Shown here piece after piece: positions 1-11,100 of a DNA stretch of 64,000 bases. Each line of letters starts with the position of its first letter. Position 1 is the first letter of the stretch. Under the pieces are notes generated by a model. That model was not told where the DNA came from, searched no databases, and saw only the letters and a program-made list of their open reading frames with translations. The position numbers were made by a program, and so were the translations under genes. Origin of the DNA: Emiliania huxleyi CCMP1516 (Eukaryota; Haptophyta; Isochrysidales; Noelaerhabdaceae). The stretch lies in NCBI RefSeq assembly GCF_000372725.1, contig NW_005200104.1, positions 52,456 to 116,455 on the forward strand, given 5' to 3'.

Positions 1-154
1 ATAGAAAAGAAAGGTGAGGATTGAAGGCGGGAAATAGATAGATTAAAGGAAGGGTAAGGCATGGAGAGAGGATAATGGAGGCCGGATAGATGAAAAGAGA
101 GAGCAGGAGGATGTAGACTAAATAAGAGGGGGCGAAAAGAAGGGTAAAGTAGGA

Positions 155-787
155 TTGAAAGTAGAAGGTGAGTGGAAGGAGAAGAGTGTTGAGACAGACA
201 AGGGAGACTGCAGCCGGCGCCCAGGCGGCCGCGACCTGCAGTGGCGACCAGCGACGGCGCCTGCGGCTCAGTCGTACGCAGCCGCGGCTGCACAGCCGCC
301 TGCCGGCAGCCTCACAATCCGGCCGGCCAAGCGCGGCCGGCGCAAGGCTGCGCCCCGCGTCGACAGGAACGCGCTCTCCGCGCGCGGCGACGGTGTGCCG
401 CCGCGGCGTTCGCGCTCCTCATCGCCTGACGCGCCGCCTGCGAAGCGGGCCTCTTCTGCCGGCTCCTCCGTTTGCGGCTACGACTCCGAGGCGCCGGAGG
501 AGATCCAGAATGAGGCGCTCTACCGGGCCTGCCGCGCGTACGGCTTAGGTGAGCAATTCCTCGCTGCGGCGCAGGACGAGGGCACATTCGGCGAGTGGCT
601 CGACGAGCTACCCTTCGAGGTGGCTGCGGCGACCGCCCGGCTGCTCAAGCACCACGCGCGCTCCGGCGCGTGGGTCGAGCTCTCGCCCGGCAACCCTAGC
701 CAGGCCTCACGCGCTGGCCGCGACCGCGACCGCTCGAGCCCGAACTGCCCGTCAGATATGTCGGAATTGTCGGAGAATAGCGACTAG
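155..787 (+). CDS. Orphan 3' exon, unknown protein
   Basis: This open frame of about 210 codons ends with a TAG stop at 785-787 but has no ATG near its beginning; its first in-frame Met is close to the C-terminus. It is therefore more likely a last exon than a whole gene, and a CAG at about 207-209 or 237-239 could be the splice acceptor. The N-terminal part is low-complexity (Ala/Pro/Arg rich). The C-terminal 100 residues look like real protein, with an acidic stretch (SEAPEEIQNEALYRACRAYG) and balanced hydrophobics, then a Ser/Asp-rich tail. I do not recognise the family. The GC-rich composition starts abruptly at about 205 after an AT/purine-rich run. It could also be a chance frame in GC-rich DNA. 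Confidence 0.3.
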   Translation: MKVEGEWKEKSVETDKGDCSRRPGGRDLQWRPATAPAAQSYAAAAAQPPAGSLTIRPAKRGRRKAAPRVDRNALSARGDGVPPRRSRSSSPDAPPAKRASSAGSSVCGYDSEAPEEIQNEALYRACRAYGLGEQFLAAAQDEGTFGEWLDELPFEVAAATARLLKHHARSGAWVELSPGNPSQASRAGRDRDRSSPNCPSDMSELSENSD

Positions 788-938
788 CACACCTCTGAGT
801 CCCAGAAACCCGAGGAGTCATACAGTCCACCTGCGTGATGCACGCCCTGCGAGCGGGGCGGGGTGCGCACTGTCCCTCTGTGTTCGTGTGCGTCGCCCAT
901 CTCTCCCTGGAGATGACTGCTCTATTTATTTATTTTAG

Positions 939-1550
939 GGCTTTGGAGTGCCCTTTACCCTGGTCAATGAACGGCTCGAAGATACCCGCGTGGACGGGTC
1001 GGACGGATGGTGCAGAAGCACCGCCTCACGCGCACGCAATCCCCAGAGGTAGGGTGCCCACAGGACCCGCCCCAAAAGAAAAGGAAATAACTTTTTTCAA
1101 GGGTTGCCCGGCCGGGTTGCTGCAAAGTGGGCAGAGTGGTACAAGAGGAGCAAGGCTGCTCCATGTCGGCAACCCTCAAAGAGCCTGCCTGTTGCGGACA
1201 TCACCATCTACCACACCCGCGGCGCAGCAGAAGTTCGAGTCGATGGCTCGTGTGCCTGTCCTTACCGCCTCCTCTCCGCAGCTGGCCGAGGGGATGGCGC
1301 GCTCCGCCGTTGCGGGTCGTCCGCGATGTGCTCCCTTTTGACCACACGGCTGAGCCGCCGCCACCGGGGATGGCAGCGGTGCGCATCCTCGGCCCGGCCG
1401 CCTCGGACCCGGGCACGCAGCTGGCTTTTCAGGAGTCAATGCGCCGGCCTCTGTGTGAGGCGGTGCTTCTCTGCACCATCCGTCCAGCCCCTCCGCGGCG
1501 GGTATTTTTGAGCCGTTCATTGGCCAGGGCAAAGGGCACTCTGCAAAGCC
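939..1550. repeat. Imperfect inverted repeat, arms of about 91-96 bp
   Basis: The left arm at 939-1029 and the right arm at 1455-1550 are reverse complements with scattered mismatches. Both contain the core GTGCCCTTT-CCCTGG-CAATGAACGGCTC, and both end in GCACCGCCTCAC. The 425-base spacer holds an unrelated transposon terminus at about 1050. This could be a foldback or MITE-like element, or two opposed copies of one dispersed repeat. No clear target-site duplication was seen. Confidence 0.6.
1050..1090 (+). mobile_element. Isolated terminus of the TAGGGTGCCCACAGGACC element family
   Basis: The sequence TAGGGTGCCCACAGGACC, followed by an A-rich run, matches the terminal inverted repeat of the complete element at 16823-17862, including the preceding purine-rich AGAGG. 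I found no partner terminus nearby, so this is a truncated or solo copy. It lies inside the spacer of the inverted repeat at 939-1550. Confidence 0.5.
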
Positions 1551-1739
1551 GCTCACGCAAGAGGAGTGCCCGGTCCTGTCACGTCGGTACCGGCACGACC
1601 CTCGCCTGCCGCTCGTCGCGACCGGTACCAAAGATCAAAGGAAGGATTGATCCTCAGCGCACAGAGGGCGCTCCCAATCGCTCCAGCCGCGAGCGTTTTT
1701 TAGCGCGCCGGGACGGTCTCGGCCTTATAATCCAAACAG

Positions 1740-2122
1740 TGAGCCCTCCTGTGCTAGCAATCCTTGGGATCTTGGGTACGATTGTGAGCGCCGCCGCTCG
1801 TAGTCCTACAAGAATCAAGATGTAGGATGACATGCGCTACTGCTCGCAATCGGAGGCATGTTGCTAGGATTGTGAGCCGTGCTGCTCGCAACCCTAGACT
1901 TTGCTCGGATTGCGAGAGCGCGCCAGGTAGTTAGTAGTCGTAGGCGTCACCAGTCACCTTGGGAGCGGAGCTGCTCTTAGTCCTAGAAGATGTAGGATTG
2001 CGAGCGTAGGTGCTAGCAATCGTACAGAGATGCTACGATTGCGAGGAGTGCTGCTCACAATCCTTTCGACTTCTCTAGGATTGAGAGCGAGGCGCTGCTC
2101 TAGGTAACTAGGATTGAGACAA
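1740..2122. repeat. Degenerate array of palindromic ATTGCGAGC units
   Basis: The motif TAGGATTGNGAGC and its reverse complement GCTCNCAATCCTA alternate many times at irregular spacing through this stretch. The short word GCTGCTC sits between many of the half-sites. Each pair could fold into a hairpin. I see no credible gene here. Confidence 0.55.
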
Positions 2123-2525
2123 CCCAAGATGGGAGGACGGCACGCCGCCACCACACAGGGATTTTCAGCGGAGAGGGGTGTGATGCGCTTGCCGTCACCC
2201 ACCCTTGGAGAAAGAAAGAAAAACAATCACGGGCGTAAAAGAAAGAAAGAAAACAGACAACCCAAGGGAGGGATGGGAGGACGGCACGCCGCCACCACAC
2301 AGGGATTTTAAGGAAGTGAGTGTGGTGGTGTTAGCCCTCGCCTACCCTAACCCTTGGTCGTCTGCCTCTTTCTATCTCCTTTCGCAGTCCCTCGCCGATT
2401 CTCGCTGCAACCAACAAACAAACATCTCTCTCTCTGCAACCAGGGCAAAGAAAGAAAGAAAGAAAACAGAGAACCCAAGGGAGGGATGGGAGGACAGCAC
2501 GCCGCCACCACACAGGGCGTGAGGA
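2118..2525 (+). repeat. Repeat cluster A (GAAAGAAAG / CACGCCGCCACCACACAGGG)
   Basis: Three partial copies of one unit lie at about 2126-2215, 2230-2415 and 2450-2520. Each has a GAAAG-rich purine run, then CCAAGGGAGGGATGGGAGGA, then CACGCCGCCACCACACAGGG. The second copy continues into a CCTTGG and CTCGCCGATTCTCGCTGCAA tail. The same unit forms a second cluster at about 53640-54060. Both clusters sit just upstream of a gene start, here that of the helicase at 2649. Confidence 0.7.
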
Positions 2526-2648
2526 GCGGGTACAAAAATTCTTTTTCTTGTAGTTCGTGCAAGTCTGCTGTAAGAGTGCATGGCGAGAGAATTCTTTTTC
2601 TTCGCGGGCTGTCGCGACGATCGGCCACGTGAGCACGAGGCAGGCGCG

Positions 2649-5600
2649 ATGGGCAGGCCACCAAGGGGCCCCGTCAAGGTAGACAAGCTCGGCCGGCCGC
2701 TCAACTTTGGTAACTACGTCAACGGCCGCCTCGTCGTGACGGGCAGCAAAAAAAAGGGCGGCGGCAAGGGCAAAGGAGGCAGCAAAGGAGGACGCGGCGG
2801 TCGCGGCGGCAGTTCAGGTGGCGGCAGAGGGGTCGGTGGCGGTGGCAGAGGTGGCGGCAGCAGCGGCAGCAGCGGCGGCAGCGGCGGCAGCGGCAGTGGC
2901 GGCAGAGGCGGCGGCGGCTGCAGCAGAGGCGGCGGAAGCGGCGGCGGAAGCGGCAGAGGCGGCGGCGGCGGCGGCAGCGGTCACGGAGGCGGCAGTGGCA
3001 GCAGCAGCCGTGGTGCGGCGGGCCCGACCGCGGCCAAGCTGCCGCGCGCCGCCTCTGGCCCAGACATATCGAGCGTCGGCATGGCGTCTGACGCCGAGAG
3101 CGCCTTGCGAAGAGCGCTCTCGTCCACCGCACTCGACGAGGCTGCCACGGACGCGTTGAGCCCGGGCACGCCGGTGCTGGCCTTGTACCCGGAGGATGGC
3201 GAGTGGTACGCAGCTACCGTCGTCTCGCTCTCGGAGAACACGGTCGAAGTCTTTTACGACGATTGGGACGAGTTTGGAGTCGTCGAGTACGACTCGGTGG
3301 CACTGCCCGAGGAGGAGGAGGAGGAGGAGGAGGAGGAGGCGCCGGCACCGGCGCACCTTCGGGCGGCGCGGTCGGCGCCTCGCTCCTCGCCTCGCGCCGA
3401 GTTCGTGCCTCCGCCGCCGCACGCCAACCCGCACCGCGCGCAGCGCGAGGCGCTCCCTGCCTTCGGGCACCGCGCTGAGCTGCTCCGCGCCATCGCGGCG
3501 CACCAAGTCGTCGTCATCGAGGGCTCGACCGGCTGCGGCAAGACGACGCAGGTGCCTCAGTTCGTGCTCGAGGAGGCTGCCGCCGAGGGCAGACCGTGCA
3601 GCGTCCTCTGCACGCAGCCGCGCCGCATTTCGGCCATGTCGGTCGCGGAGCGAGTCGCCGCGGAGCGCGGCGAGCGGCTCGGCGCGGCCGTCGGGTACTC
3701 GATCCGGCTCGAGTCCAAGAGCAGCGCGGCGACGTGCCTCCTCTTTTGCACCACCGGCATCCTGACGCGCCGCCTGAAGGACGACCCGGACCTCGAGGGC
3801 GTGACGCACGTCTTTGTCGACGAGGTGCACGAGCGGTCGATGGAGAGTGACTTTCTGCTGATGGTGCTGCGCGACCTGCTGCGGCGGAGGCCGTCGCTCC
3901 GGCTCTGCCTCATGTCGGCCACGCTCGACGCGTCCCTCTTCTCGGATTACTTTGCGCGGGGGGGCAAGCCCGTCCCGACCGTCAAGATGCCAGGCCGCGC
4001 CTTCCCCGTGGCCGCTCTGTACCTCGAGGACGCGATCGAGCTGGTCGGCCACGCGGTGCAGCCGGGCGCGGACTGGGCAAAGCGCGGCGGCGGCGGGAAG
4101 GGGGGCGGCGGGAAGGGGGGCGGCGGGAAGGGCGGCGATGGGAAGGGCGGCGGCGGCGGTAACGGGAGTGCCGAGATGCGGCCAGGCGACTGGCTCTGCC
4201 CCGGCTGCGGCGCGGCGGTGTTTGCCTCCAAGCCAGAGTGCTTTCGGTGCGGGGCGGCCAAGCCGGCGGCCGGCGCTGGCGGCAGGGGGGCGGGCGGCCG
4301 AGGCGCTGGCGGCGGGGGCAGAGGTGCCGCTGACCGTGGCGGCTCCGGCCGGGGGCGGGGAGCGGCGGGCGGCGGGAGGGTGGCGGGTGCTGGCGCGGCG
4401 GAGGCGCGGGCCGACGACGAGCTCAGCGTCGAGGAGCTCGCAGAGAGGTACCCTGCCTCCGGCGAGACTGCGCACCGGGCGCTCGCGGCACTCAACACGG
4501 AGGCGAGCGGGGGCGAGCTTGGGGAGCGCCGCTCCAGCGCAGCCGCCCTCACCGACATTCTGGACGGGTCGGTAGGTGATCAACGTCGAGCTGGTGACGC
4601 AGCTGGTGCTGTGGCTCGCCGCGTGCGACGGGCCCGAGCAGCTCACGCAGTGGGCTCGCCAGAGGCAAGAGTGGGCGCAGCAGCGGACACTGTGCAAGCT
4701 CGCGCCGAGCTCTGCCGGCGGCGCGCTTCCGCCGCCGCCGCCTCCGCCTCCGCCGCCCGCAAGTCTCGGCGGCAAGGGCGGCGGAGGCAAGGGCGGCGGA
4801 GGCAAGGGCGGCGGAGGCAAGAAAGGAGGCGGCGGCGGCGGCGGCGGCGGCGGTGACGGGGGCGCACCGCAGCAGTCGCGTCGCGGCGAGGGCGAGGCTG
4901 CGGACGCGGTGCTCGTCTTCTTGCCTGGCTTCAAGGAGATCCAGGCGGTGCACGAGGCGCTGCTGGCGACGCCTCGCTTCTCGGCGGAGCCGCACCGCGC
5001 GTGGCTGCTGCCGCTCCACTCGACGCTCCCGCCCGAGGACCAGCGGCGCGTGTTTGAGCGGCCGCCCGCCGGCGTGCGCAAGGTGGTGCTCGCCACAAAC
5101 ATCGCCGAGACGTCCGTCACCATCGACGATGTTGTCTTTGTGGTGGATTGCGCGCGGATGAAGGAGAAGCGGTACGACCCGGCCCGCAGGATGGAGTCGC
5201 TCGACGACGTGCTAGTCTCGCGCGCCAACGCCAAGCAGCGGCGCGGCCGGGCGGGACGCGTGCGTCCGGGCGTCGCCTTCCACCTCAACACGAGCCACTC
5301 CTTTGACCACGTCGCGGAGGCGCACCAGCAGCCCGAGATCCGGCGCGTGCCGCTCGAGCGGCTGGTCCTGACGATCAAGGCGCTCAAGTACGAGCGCTGC
5401 GCCGCCGCCGTCTGCGAGCAGCTGCTCGAGCCGCCGTCGCGGCCGGCGGTGCTGCAGGCGTTGCGGATGCTGGTCGAGCTCGACGCGCTCGAGCTGGACG
5501 GCAGTACGCTCGGCGCCGGAGAGCGGCTCACGCCCCTCGGCCAGCACCTCGCGACCCTCCCGACCGACGTCCGCATCGGCAAGTTCCTCCTGCTCGGCGC

Positions 5601-6686
5601 AATCTTTGGCGTCGCCGACGAGGCGCTCACCATCGCCGCCATCCTGTCGGGCCGCTCGCCCTTCCTCTCGCCCTTTGACAAGCGCGAGGCCGCCGACGCG
5701 GCCAAGAGAGGCTTCGCCGTCGGGCAGAGCGACCACCTCACCATCCTCAACGCGTACAACCACTTTGACGGCCGCTCCGGCGGCGAGCGCTTCGCCTTTG
5801 CGCGCGAGCACTTCCTCTCCATCCGCTCGCTCCAGACCATCGCGCAGCTCAAGCGGCAGCTGCTCGAGCTCCTCTCTGAGGCCGGCTTTGTGCCCCGCGG
5901 CCTGCGCGCGAGCGGCGTCGAGCGGATCGGCCGCTCCGCCGGAGGGTCGGACGGCGTGCGCGCCGCCCTCTCCGGCGACCCCGACGCGGCCTCTCGCCCC
6001 GACCTGCTCGAGCTCGAGCTGCAGTCCAACGTGCCGCTCCTCACGGCGCTGCTCTGCGCGGCGCTCTACCCGCAGGTGATCCTCGTCACTCAGCCGGAGG
6101 CCAAGGGCCGCGCCGGCAAGGGCGGCGGCAAGGGCGGCGGCGCCGGTGCGCCCAAGCTCCACATCCGCGAGCAGGAGGCGCCGGAGCCGGTGCCCGTGGC
6201 CCTGCACCCCTCGTCGGTCAACGCGCGCGCGACGCGGTTCGACTCGAAGTATCTCGTCTTTGCCGAAAAGGCGCCGCCCCTCGCACGCACGTGCACGTCC
6301 CGCCCTCGCCACGCCACCCTCCGACTCCGCGGCAGGTCCGCACGGGCCAGCTGTACGTCCGCGACTGCTCGCCGGTGAGCCCGTGGGCGCTGCTGCTCTT
6401 CGGCGGCGCCCTCAGCTCGGAGGGGGCGTCGCTCTCGACGAAGGCGCGCGCCGCGGCCCGGGGCGGACGCGCGCGCGGAGGCCCGCCCGGCGCGCTGAGC
6501 GAGGTGGTGCTCGCCATCGACGGCTGGATCAAGTTCAAGGTCTCGGCCCACCTCGAGGCGCTGGTGCTGCAGATCCGCGCGCAGCTCGACGCACTACTGC
6601 AGCAGAAGATCGCGTCACCCGACAGCGTGCTGACGGACGCGAAGCAGGCGATCCTCGACGCAGCCACGGCGCTGCTGGCCAACTGA
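2649..6686 (+). CDS. DHX57-like DEVH-box RNA helicase with Tudor and RanBP2 zinc finger
   Basis: This is a 3'-5' RNA helicase of the DEAH/RHA class. From the ATG at 2649 the order is: a Gly-rich low-complexity region (about residues 36-125), a Tudor-like domain (about 174-219, ALYPEDGEWYAATVV), a poly-Glu run, then motif I GSTGCGKTTQ, motif Ia TQPRRISAMS, motif II DEVHER, motif III SAT, and motifs V (LATNIAETSVT) and VI (QRRGRAGR). These are followed by the winged-helix/HA2 region and an OB-fold (YLVFAEK/VRTGQLYVRDCSP). A RanBP2-type zinc finger (WLCPGCGAAVF...CFRCG) is inserted at about 509-537, flanked by Gly/Lys repeats. DEVH is typical of DHX57. The last intron, 6271-6335, is GC-AG and phase 0. 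At about 4572-4576 the frame changes by one base between LTDILDGSV and INVELVTQL, both conserved; a sequence error, an unusual splice or a damaged allele is possible. An upstream in-frame ATG exists at 2580. Confidence 0.85.
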
Positions 6687-8195
6687 TCTGCACCCTTTTC
6701 AGTTTGTCCCGCGGGTCGCGCCCCGCGACGATACCCCCGCGTGTTGCGACGACGTGCTGCGTGCTGTTTCTGCGGTCGTGTTATACATAAGTGCATCCGC
6801 GCATTTGTGATTTGCGCTTCAACCCTCTCCCACCCCACGCGCCACGCGCCGCGCAGTCGCCACTCAGAGACGAGAGCCGCACACGAAGGACCTTGGTTCC
6901 GAAGGAGACACCCCGAGAGACCCCGTGAACATGCCCGTGATCTGAATGGAGAAAATGGTGAAAGCTGAAAGCTGAAAGACAGACCGCACACCGAGAGGGG
7001 CCGCAGCGGCGCCCACACACCGCCGCACACACGAGTGGCTAGCTGTAAGCTGACTACACACGACACATACCCGATCCACCGAGAGGCGCGCCGCCGCGGA
7101 GAATTTCCACAACACTGGGCACACGCGACTTTTTACTCAACTCTCAAAAGGCACAAGGGACGAGGGCGGATGGGAAAACGGCACACTATTCTTCTGCTAA
7201 ATTATTTTTGGTGTGTACCTGGGTTAGTGCCAATACGCGCCATTCCATCGTGTGCCGAGAGTTGCGCTGCTTGTCTTGTGTGGAAGTGAATCCGGGAATT
7301 CTTTTCCCGTGTACCTGTGTAGTGCCAGTCTGCGTGCCAGTACCGTGCCCAGTTTGTGCGGAGGGTTTACGTGTAAAAGTGAGAGGAGGACGACGCTTCG
7401 CCGTCGCCTTGCCTCTCGCGTGGAAATTCGTTCCCCGCCGCACTACTCAAATAATCCTCGGCGTGATATGGTGCCATGCCAACTGCAACGGCCAGATTGA
7501 TGTGTGTGTGAGCGGCCGGCCGCAGCTCCGGCAGCGGCTGCTGAAACTCGGGGTCAAAAGTGGCCGATGGTCGGCCTACCCGTGAGTGTCGGCGCTGCGC
7601 GGTGCCGCGGTGTGTGTGTGTGGCCGCCCTGGCTGGACACTCGCGTGTCTATGTATGTATGTGTGTATACCACGGTTAGGTTAGGTTAGGTAGGAAGGTG
7701 AAGAACAGCCAGGCTTGGACTGGACACCAACGGCAACGCGGTATGGGTGGACGCTGGACAGATGATGACGACACGCACGAGCGACACACAGACACAAACA
7801 GGCTCACAAGACACACACACAGCCAGCAAGCTGGCTGCCACACACCCTGAGAGTTGGCGTACGATACCACGCTAGCAGAGTGCCGGCGCGAGAGTTCTTA
7901 AGAGACGAGTCCTCTCTCAAAAAAAAAGCACACGGGCACGACGAGCGCGGTGACTGGCTGGGCACACAGAAGAGAGCGGTGACAGATGTATGTATGTAGG
8001 AAGGTCAAGAACAGTAAGGCTCGGACTGGACAAACGAAGACAAGACTACTTCAAAGAAAAGAAAAATTCTTGAAATACAAGCCTCTCTCACAGCACACTG
8101 GCACGACAAGGCGCTTACTCGCGCGGACTTGCACACACACCAGCTAAAAGAAAGACGTCGTGGTTTTCAAGCAGTCCTGCCTCTCGTCGGCTCAC
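6687..8195. other. Intergenic region with TG-rich and TTAGG-like repeats
   Basis: No convincing gene is seen. The stretch holds GT-rich runs (about 7590-7670), a short TTAGG run (7675-7692), and an approximate duplication in which about 7690-7955 resembles 8000-8125 (shared TAGGAAGGTNAAGAACAG, GGACTGGACA and CACGGGCACGAC-like words). The upstream region of the OFD1-like gene must lie at its 3' end. Confidence 0.5.
7740..7856 (-). repeat. Dispersed repeat, inverted partner at 18118-18202
   Basis: The reverse complement of this segment (GTGTGGCAGCCA, TGTCTTGTGAGCCTGTTTGT, GTGTGTCGCTCGTGCGTGTC) matches 18118-18202 almost base for base over about 85 bases. The short phrase GCGGTATGGGTGGACG at its edge recurs near 50025. 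This is a dispersed repeat of unknown class. Confidence 0.6.
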
Positions 8196-11100
8196 ATGGC
8201 TGAGCCATTCCTCGACGTAAGATCGCAGCTCCTGCAGGCGCTCAAGGGCTCCGGTACCTTTGACGACCTCAAGACGCAAGTGCGCTGCTACCTGCTCGCT
8301 GAGATTCGGAGCATCGGGCCGGCAAAGGCGCAGCCGCAACCGCCTCGCGAACTGCCGCTGGTGCAGCGCGCAGCCAGCTCACTCGTCCTGCGGCACCTGC
8401 GCGCGAGCGGGTGCGCCTACTCCCTCTCCGTCTTCAGCTCCGAGTCTGGGCTCGGCGGAGTGCCGCTCGAGCCCCACGACATCTGCGACATCCTGCGGCT
8501 GCCTCGCTCAGCGCTCGCGCCAGCACCGACGGTTGCGGGAGGGGAGGGCGACAGCGAGCTTGTCCGCGCTCTCGGAGCAGTTGGCCGGCTGCTCCCCTCC
8601 GGCCGCGAGAGCACCGCCACGCAGACAGGCGGCGGCAGCAGCCCAGAGGAGCTCGAGTCGCGGCTGCGCGCCGTCGACCGCGGGCTCGAGGCATCTCTGC
8701 TGCGCGCGGCCGAGGGAGCGGAGCCGGCGGCGGAGCTGGAGGGGCGGCTGCTCCGGTACCAGCGCGAGGCGGACGCGCGCGCGGCGGCGCAGGTCGCCGC
8801 CGAGGTTGCGAGGGTGCGGCAGGTCGAGCTGGCGCAGGTGCGGCTGTCCGAGGCGGCCAAGGCGCGAGCCGAGGTGCAGCGGGTGGTGGCGCAGCAGCAG
8901 GAGTGGCACGCGGCGCAGCTGGCGCGCTTCAAGGCGCAGGAGGCGGCGGCGGCCGAGGCGGCGCGGCAGCGCGAGGCCGCCTTTGAGCGGTCTCTGCTGC
9001 GGGCGGTGGCAGAGGAGAGCGAGTCCTGAAGGTTGAGTTGGTTGCGATCATTCACGAGTAGGTCCTGCTACGAGCACCGGCAGAGGATGCTCGCCGAGGC
9101 GAGTGGGCTCAAAGAGCGGGACAAGGCGAGGTGGGCGGAAGGAGCGACAGTCTCGAGGAGCCGTCCAGCGAGGCTTCCCGGAACCTTCCCGTAGGGTCTG
9201 CGAGAGCTCGCAGAGTCGCAGCGGCGCGAGCTCGCCGCCGAGAGCGAGCGGCTGTCGCGCGAGCGCGCTCTCATCGACGAGCGAGTCGCAAACTCGCTCA
9301 AGGCGCGCCAAGAGAGACCCCGGTCAACCCACCCTACCGCCCCACCCCCTCCCCACCCTTCTGACACCCTTCTGACACCCCTCCCGCCTCTGACACTCCT
9401 CCCGCCTCTTGGCCCTTCGCCTCTGACGGGTGCGGCCCTTCGCCCTCGGCCAGGCGCACGAGCTCGCCGCGCGAGAGGCGCAGGGAGACCTCGCCAGGGA
9501 GAGGCGCGACGGAGAGGCCGCCTACCAGCACCGGCTGCTCGCGCTGCAACGCGACGAGGCGGCGGCGCGAGAGCAGCTCGCGCTCGCGCGGCAGGAGCGC
9601 GACCGCGGCGCGCAGACGCTCGCGCGCGCCGCCCTCGTCCAGGAGCAGCGCGACGACGCCACCGCCAGCTTGCGGGCGCGATGCAGCCGAGATGCAGCCG
9701 AGATGCAGCCGAGAAGCAGCCGAGAGGCAGCCGAGAGGCAGCCGAGAGGCAGCCGAGAGGCAGCCGAGAGGCAGCCGAGAGGCGGCCACAGCGAGGGGGC
9801 GGGGGGCTGAGGGTTACTGCCCCTATCGGCTTTGGCAGGCGCGCGAGGAGGAGGTGGCGACCCTCAAGGCGGAGGCAGGTCTGCTGCACTCACGCTGCAA
9901 GGCGCTACGCAGCCGCGCAGGGGCGGGAGAGGTGATGCCGGCCATTCCACCTCCCCGCGCCTCGTCGCGCACAGGCGCTGGCGGAGCAAGACAGCGAGAG
10001 CAGCCGCAGGCGCGTGGCGGCAGAGGAGGCTCTCGGAGCGGCAAAGGACCGGATGGACACGCTGACGGCGCAACTCGCGGAGCTCGAGACCGCCACGGCG
10101 AGCCATCGCCATCGCCATCGCATCGCCATAGCCATCACCCTGGCCGCCCTTGCCATGGCCCTGGCTCTTGGCCTCGCGCGGCTTCTGCTCATGACCTCCC
10201 CCCCCCCCGCCTGGCTCGCTGCCTCAGGCCATGCGCGAGGAGGAGAGCCGAGCCTCGCTGCAGCGGTCAGCCCTCGAGGTTGGCGAGCAGCGGGCGGCGG
10301 CGCGGGAGGCGCAGGAGGCCGCGTCGCAGGCGGTGCGCAAGGCGAGGGAGCAGACGCGGCGCGTGGCAGAGGAGCACCAGCGGCAGCTGTCCATGACACG
10401 TCCGCGACACCTCGAGGACACGTCCCGCAGGCGCGTGGCGGAGGAGTACCAGCAGCAGCTGGCCGCGACGCACGCGCAGCTCGAGGAGTCGCTCGCCGCG
10501 GTGCGCAGGGCCGAGGACGGGGCGGCGGCGCTCGAGGCCGCGTTGGTCGACGAGCGGCAGCGCGCATCGCATTTGCTCAACGAGACGGAGGCGTTGCGGC
10601 GCGAGGTCGCCGTCGCCACCGGCGGCCCGCCGGCAGCGCCGCGCGCCCCGCCGCTGCCGGCGCCGTCGGCGGTGCCGTCCGCGCCACCCCGTTTCACGCC
10701 TTCGTGGCGGCCCGCTGCTGCCGGCTGCGGCAGGGGCGGCGGCTACGAGACGGCGGCCCAGCCACCGGCCCCGCCGCCGGCCGAGCCGGCCGCGCTTCGG
10801 CCGCCGGCGGGCGGAGGCGGCACCGAGTACACGCCAGGGTGCGCCGCCGCCAGGGCGAAGGGTGCCAGCCCGCACGGCCTCTCGTCTCCCACCGTGACGC
10901 CCTTGTGCCACAGGAGCGACCTCTTCTCGGAGGCATTCGAGTCGTCGGCGGCCAAGCTACGCGAGCTCGACGTACGCAACGCGTCGCTGCAGCGCCAGTG
11001 CCGCACTTTCCTGGCGGGCTCCTCCTCGGCGCTGCTCGGCGTCACGCCCGGCGCAGTGATGGGAGGCACCGCGGCCGGCGCTGGGGCGGCGCCCATGGCC

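Noticed and set aside
2814-6044. Very long minus-strand open frame opposite the helicase gene
   Set aside because: It mirrors the GC-rich coding strand; the residues are Arg/Ala/Pro-rich with no domain, whereas the plus strand carries all helicase motifs.
7674-7692. TTAGG run as an interstitial telomere
   Set aside because: Only three or four units, and haptophyte telomeres are expected to be TTAGGG; it grades into a GTAGG-like repeat seen elsewhere.
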